Origin: Ignavibacteriota bacterium
GTDB taxonomy: Bacteria; Bacteroidota; Kapaibacteriia; Palsa-1295
Direction of reading: 5' to 3'
Assembly: GCA_003151215.1 (NCBI GenBank)
Contig: PLXB01000408.1
Coordinates: 6,720-24,243, forward strand
Length of the DNA: 17,524 nucleotides
In this document: positions 15,024 through 17,524 of the stretch, piece by piece
How positions within the stretch are numbered: position 1 is the first letter of the stretch
Layout: the number at the start of each line of letters is the position of its first letter
Program-made: the position numbers and the translations under genes
The notes under the pieces: generated by a model
Told to the model about the DNA's origin: nothing
Seen by the model: only the letters and a program-made list of their open reading frames with translations
The model's database searches: none

Positions 15024-15865
15024 TAATTGAGCTGCATTTCTTTTTTCAGGAATGCAATAGTATATTTATGTGCCTCGTCGGTAGCTGCTTTATCATGAAC
15101 CGGACTGCTCGGATTGGCGAATGCATGATCGGCATCGTAGGCATGAACGGTGAGTTTTTTCCCTGCGGTACTCATCGCGTTTTTATAATCGCTGACAACC
15201 TTTGGCGTGATCCATTTATCCTTATTGGCGAAAATCCCGAGTACATGGGCATGCAGCACTTTTAATTTATCAGGATTTGTCTCCGGCATTCCATAATAGA
15301 TCACACAGGCATCGCCTTGCTTAGCAGTACGAATAGCCGCTTGCTGGCTCCAGCCCCCGCCCATGCACCAGCCGATCGTTCCGAAATGTGTTTTTGGCCC
15401 GAAGTACGAGATCGCTCCGTCGATGAGTTGATTGCCGCGTTCTGGAGTAAGCGATTGCATATATTTCCCCGCATCTTCCCGCGTCGTCGCTACTTTACCG
15501 TCATAGAGATCAATAGCGCAAACGGTAACATTAAGTTCTTTACTGAGTTTATCTGCTTCCGTTTTAATGTAATCGTTCAAGCCCCAGTATTCGGGAAACA
15601 TGAGGATTACTTTATTCGGATGGAGTTTTGAAGCGACAAAGTATGCCGCGCCGTTTGCTCCCCCGGCGCACGGAAAAAAAATCATCGAACCGGTAAGATC
15701 CATTGCATGATAGGGAAGGGGAATCTCATGCGCCCGCATGAAATCTTCATCGGAAGCGAATGACACGAATTTTGCATTAGCGTCCATATTGCAGCAGGCA
15801 TGCTGCGCTTGAGAAACGACAGGAAATAACATGACGACAATAAAACAAAAAAAAAGATGTTTCAT
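15023..15865 (-). CDS. Exported dienelactone hydrolase family protein
   Basis: A 280-residue alpha/beta hydrolase of the dienelactone hydrolase family. The triad is visible: nucleophile Cys167 in GTIGWCMGGG, Asp216 in ANKDKW and His247 in DADHAF. Glu92 in FPEYWGLN matches the conserved Glu that positions the nucleophile. Unlike classical cytoplasmic enzymes it has a signal peptide (hydrophobic 4-17, cleavage likely after SQA at 20), so it should act in the periplasm. A Cys-Cys pair (24-25) and an additional 35 residues precede the hydrolase domain. The Shine-Dalgarno GGAG (plus 15874-15877) lies 8 nt before the ATG, the clearest in this operon. It follows the sugar-nucleotide-type gene by 17 nt and overlaps rsmG. 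The natural substrate is unknown; aromatic-lactone degradation is not supported by the neighbours. Confidence 0.92.
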   Translation of the reverse strand: MKHLFFCFIVVMLFPVVSQAQHACCNMDANAKFVSFASDEDFMRAHEIPLPYHAMDLTGSMIFFPCAGGANGAAYFVASKLHPNKVILMFPEYWGLNDYIKTEADKLSKELNVTVCAIDLYDGKVATTREDAGKYMQSLTPERGNQLIDGAISYFGPKTHFGTIGWCMGGGWSQQAAIRTAKQGDACVIYYGMPETNPDKLKVLHAHVLGIFANKDKWITPKVVSDYKNAMSTAGKKLTVHAYDADHAFANPSSPVHDKAATDEAHKYTIAFLKKEMQLN

Positions 15866-15882
15866 ATTTTATTCTCCAATGA

Positions 15883-17524
15883 TTAAATAACACTTTTTCT
15901 CCATTCATAAACCTGCGCCGAATATTCTTCAGCAAGCATCTCGGCAGTCTCCTTTAAATCCGCGTCTGCCAGGATTTCGCAATAGGGCCTTTCTTTCTCA
16001 GGAATGACTAAGACCCATGCCGAATTTCCTTTCATCGGCGAGAAACGGATTCCATCGACGAGCGTTCTGGGCATTGATTTTGTATGCTCCATCGCGCGTC
16101 GCATCACCGTTCCCAGTTGGTCCTGAGGACAAAATGCCTGACGGCTTGCCTGTACGCGCTGCGGCAGATCTTTTGCAATATCGCCGATCTTAATGCCGGT
16201 GCGCGCCATCATCTCAAGAAGTTTTGTTGCCGTGTACATTCCATCGACAGCGAAAAAATAATCGGGGAAAATAAATCCGCCGCGGGTACCGCCGACAAAT
16301 CCGATATTTGCTTTATTCGATGCAACCATCATCGCCGCATGAGAATTTTTCGTGTGGACGACTTCCACGCCGTACTCTTTAGCTACCTCTTCGACTTCGC
16401 TCGATGCTGAAATAGGAATGGCGATCTTCTTGACCGGATTATCTTCGAGCTTCCTGCATTCTAAGAAGAATTTCGTAACCAGTGTCAGAAGATTCTGATT
16501 ATGATGGAATGCGCCGTTTTCATCGATAACGGAAATGCGTTCTCCCCCGGCGTCTAATATAAATCCGACATCATAGCCAAGTGAGGTTACAATATTTTTT
16601 AATTGTTCTGTCGAACGTTTAAACTCCTCCTTTGCCCGCGTGAGTTTTGTCGGTTCGAGGTATCCGTTCAATGAAACAACTTCGACTCCGAGCGTGCCTA
16701 AAATATTCGGGAAGATCATCGACGTGATGCCGAATGCGTAATCAATTGCAATCCGGAATTTTGCTTTACTGATAATTTCCGTATCGATGGATTTTAAAAA
16801 TGCTTTGCGGTATGCTTCTCCGGTACGAACCGGAAATTCTATCGTCCCTACCTTATCGTAGGGTGCGCGCGGAAAATCCTCTCCGAAGAAATACCGTTCG
16901 ATGGTTTTTCCTTTTGTCGAAGTCAGGTCTTTGCCGTCGGAATCGAAGAAGATAATATCGGAGCGGCGTTTCTCATACGGGTTCTTACGGATATGCACTC
17001 CGGCAGCTTGTCTGCCGTTCAAAAGATCGTGGCGGGTAAGCGGAATAGGGGTTTGCTCAAGATCGCGAATATTTACTCCGGCGCTCATCAAGCCGCTCGT
17101 AACGGCACGGGAGATGACGCGTGAACCAGGATCGCTATCGCGCGAGATCACCACATACGATCCCATTCCGGTAAGAGCACCAAGCGAGGCGCCGACTTTT
17201 GCAGAGAACTCAGGTGTGATCTCGATATTCGATGCACCGGAGATACGCGAATTGGTAAAGAGATCTTTCGACCACCGGTCTTCTAAGACCAAGCTCGTAT
17301 GCAATATCGAACCCCTTTCGATCTGCTTTTGGGGCCAAAGCTTTACATTGGCCATGATCTCCGCCTTTTCGCCGACCTGACACCGTTCCCCCATAAATAC
17401 ATGCTCATGGATTTTCGCCTCTGCGCCGATCATCGAGTTCGAGCAGATCACGGCATGATTGATATAGGCAAGTTCGCCGACACTTACTTTATCCCATAAT
17501 ACAGTATCTTCGATCGTTGCACCG
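15883..17524 (-). CDS. Nucleotidyltransferase/phosphomannomutase-type fusion with degenerate mutase domain (5' end outside window)
   Basis: The frame is open to the window edge, so only the C-terminal 547 residues or so are present; a GTG at 17449-17451 is internal and not the start. The first 75 residues show hexapeptide left-handed beta-helix repeats (for example SVGELAYINHAVICSNSMIG), as found after nucleotidyltransferase domains of mannose-1-phosphate guanylyltransferase-like proteins, probably encoded just outside. The rest has the four-domain phosphohexomutase layout, but the active site is gone. The phosphoserine loop TASHNP is HIRKNP, the metal loop DxDxDR is DAGGER, the sugar loop GExSGH is GTRGGF, and the phosphate loop lacks RxSxTEP (IPEKERP). 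It probably makes or senses a sugar nucleotide with the N-terminal part, the mutase domain serving structurally or in regulation. Similar degenerate fusions occur, from memory, in cyanobacteria and actinobacteria. It is the first visible gene of the operon. Confidence 0.85.
   Translation of the reverse strand, partial: GATIEDTVLWDKVSVGELAYINHAVICSNSMIGAEAKIHEHVFMGERCQVGEKAEIMANVKLWPQKQIERGSILHTSLVLEDRWSKDLFTNSRISGASNIEITPEFSAKVGASLGALTGMGSYVVISRDSDPGSRVISRAVTSGLMSAGVNIRDLEQTPIPLTRHDLLNGRQAAGVHIRKNPYEKRRSDIIFFDSDGKDLTSTKGKTIERYFFGEDFPRAPYDKVGTIEFPVRTGEAYRKAFLKSIDTEIISKAKFRIAIDYAFGITSMIFPNILGTLGVEVVSLNGYLEPTKLTRAKEEFKRSTEQLKNIVTSLGYDVGFILDAGGERISVIDENGAFHHNQNLLTLVTKFFLECRKLEDNPVKKIAIPISASSEVEEVAKEYGVEVVHTKNSHAAMMVASNKANIGFVGGTRGGFIFPDYFFAVDGMYTATKLLEMMARTGIKIGDIAKDLPQRVQASRQAFCPQDQLGTVMRRAMEHTKSMPRTLVDGIRFSPMKGNSAWVLVIPEKERPYCEILADADLKETAEMLAEEYSAQVYEWRKSVI

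Noticed and set aside
16901..17380. 159-residue plus-strand open frame opposite the nucleotidyltransferase/mutase gene
   Set aside because: It overlaps a clear homologous gene on the other strand, and its composition looks like a mirror of that gene.
1..17524. CRISPR array, IS element, phage or tRNA gene
   Set aside because: No regularly spaced repeats, transposase or integrase motifs, terminal inverted repeats with target duplications, or cloverleaf-like segments were seen.

Overview
The window reads as one contiguous, gene-dense stretch of a bacterial chromosome. All recognisable genes are ordinary chromosomal families, and I see no tRNA, rRNA, insertion sequence, phage gene or CRISPR array. 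Moderate GC, weak or absent Shine-Dalgarno sites at many starts, an Aquifex-type aconitase, a GH57 glucanotransferase and a degenerate phosphomannomutase fused to a hexapeptide-repeat region would suit an uncultured member of the Bacteroidota/Chlorobiota (FCB) group, for example an Ignavibacteria- or Kapabacteria-like lineage. That placement is an inference; the sequence does not prove it.

Layout. (1) 1-1562, plus strand: the 3' end of an aconitase gene, then a sigma70-like promoter and an unrecognised probable lipoprotein. (2) 1567-6390, minus strand: ruvB, followed downstream by a very large soluble histidine kinase with seven PAS domains. No response regulator is visible, so the kinase looks orphan. 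(3) 6391-7596, plus strand: a leader and an L-asparaginase gene. Its catalytic N-terminus lies upstream of any normal start codon, and the nearest upstream in-frame ATG is separated from it by an amber codon. (4) 7597-11383, plus strand: a regulatory region with two nested dyads and a good promoter, then a compact three-gene unit: an ECF-type sigma factor with a long N-terminal extension, a single-pass membrane anti-sigma factor overlapping it by ATGA, and a 588-residue exported protein with a coiled coil and a beta-rich, possibly outer-membrane C-terminus. (5) 17524-11386, minus strand: a tightly packed run of degenerate nucleotidyltransferase/phosphomannomutase-type protein, exported dienelactone hydrolase, rsmG, GH57 4-alpha-glucanotransferase and GT2 glycosyltransferase. 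Gaps are 17 nt, a 1-nt overlap, a 4-nt overlap and 54 nt, which suggests an operon.

How the genes may work together. The sigma/anti-sigma/envelope-protein unit looks like a self-contained envelope-sensing module and is the best candidate for something not yet described. The minus-strand operon mixes carbohydrate metabolism (GH57, GT2, sugar-nucleotide-type protein) with 16S rRNA methylation. The aconitase, ruvB and asparaginase are housekeeping or catabolic genes whose adjacency carries little information. Both convergent junctions (1562/1567 and 11383/11386) leave 2-4 bp, so transcripts there must either overlap or end inside coding sequence.
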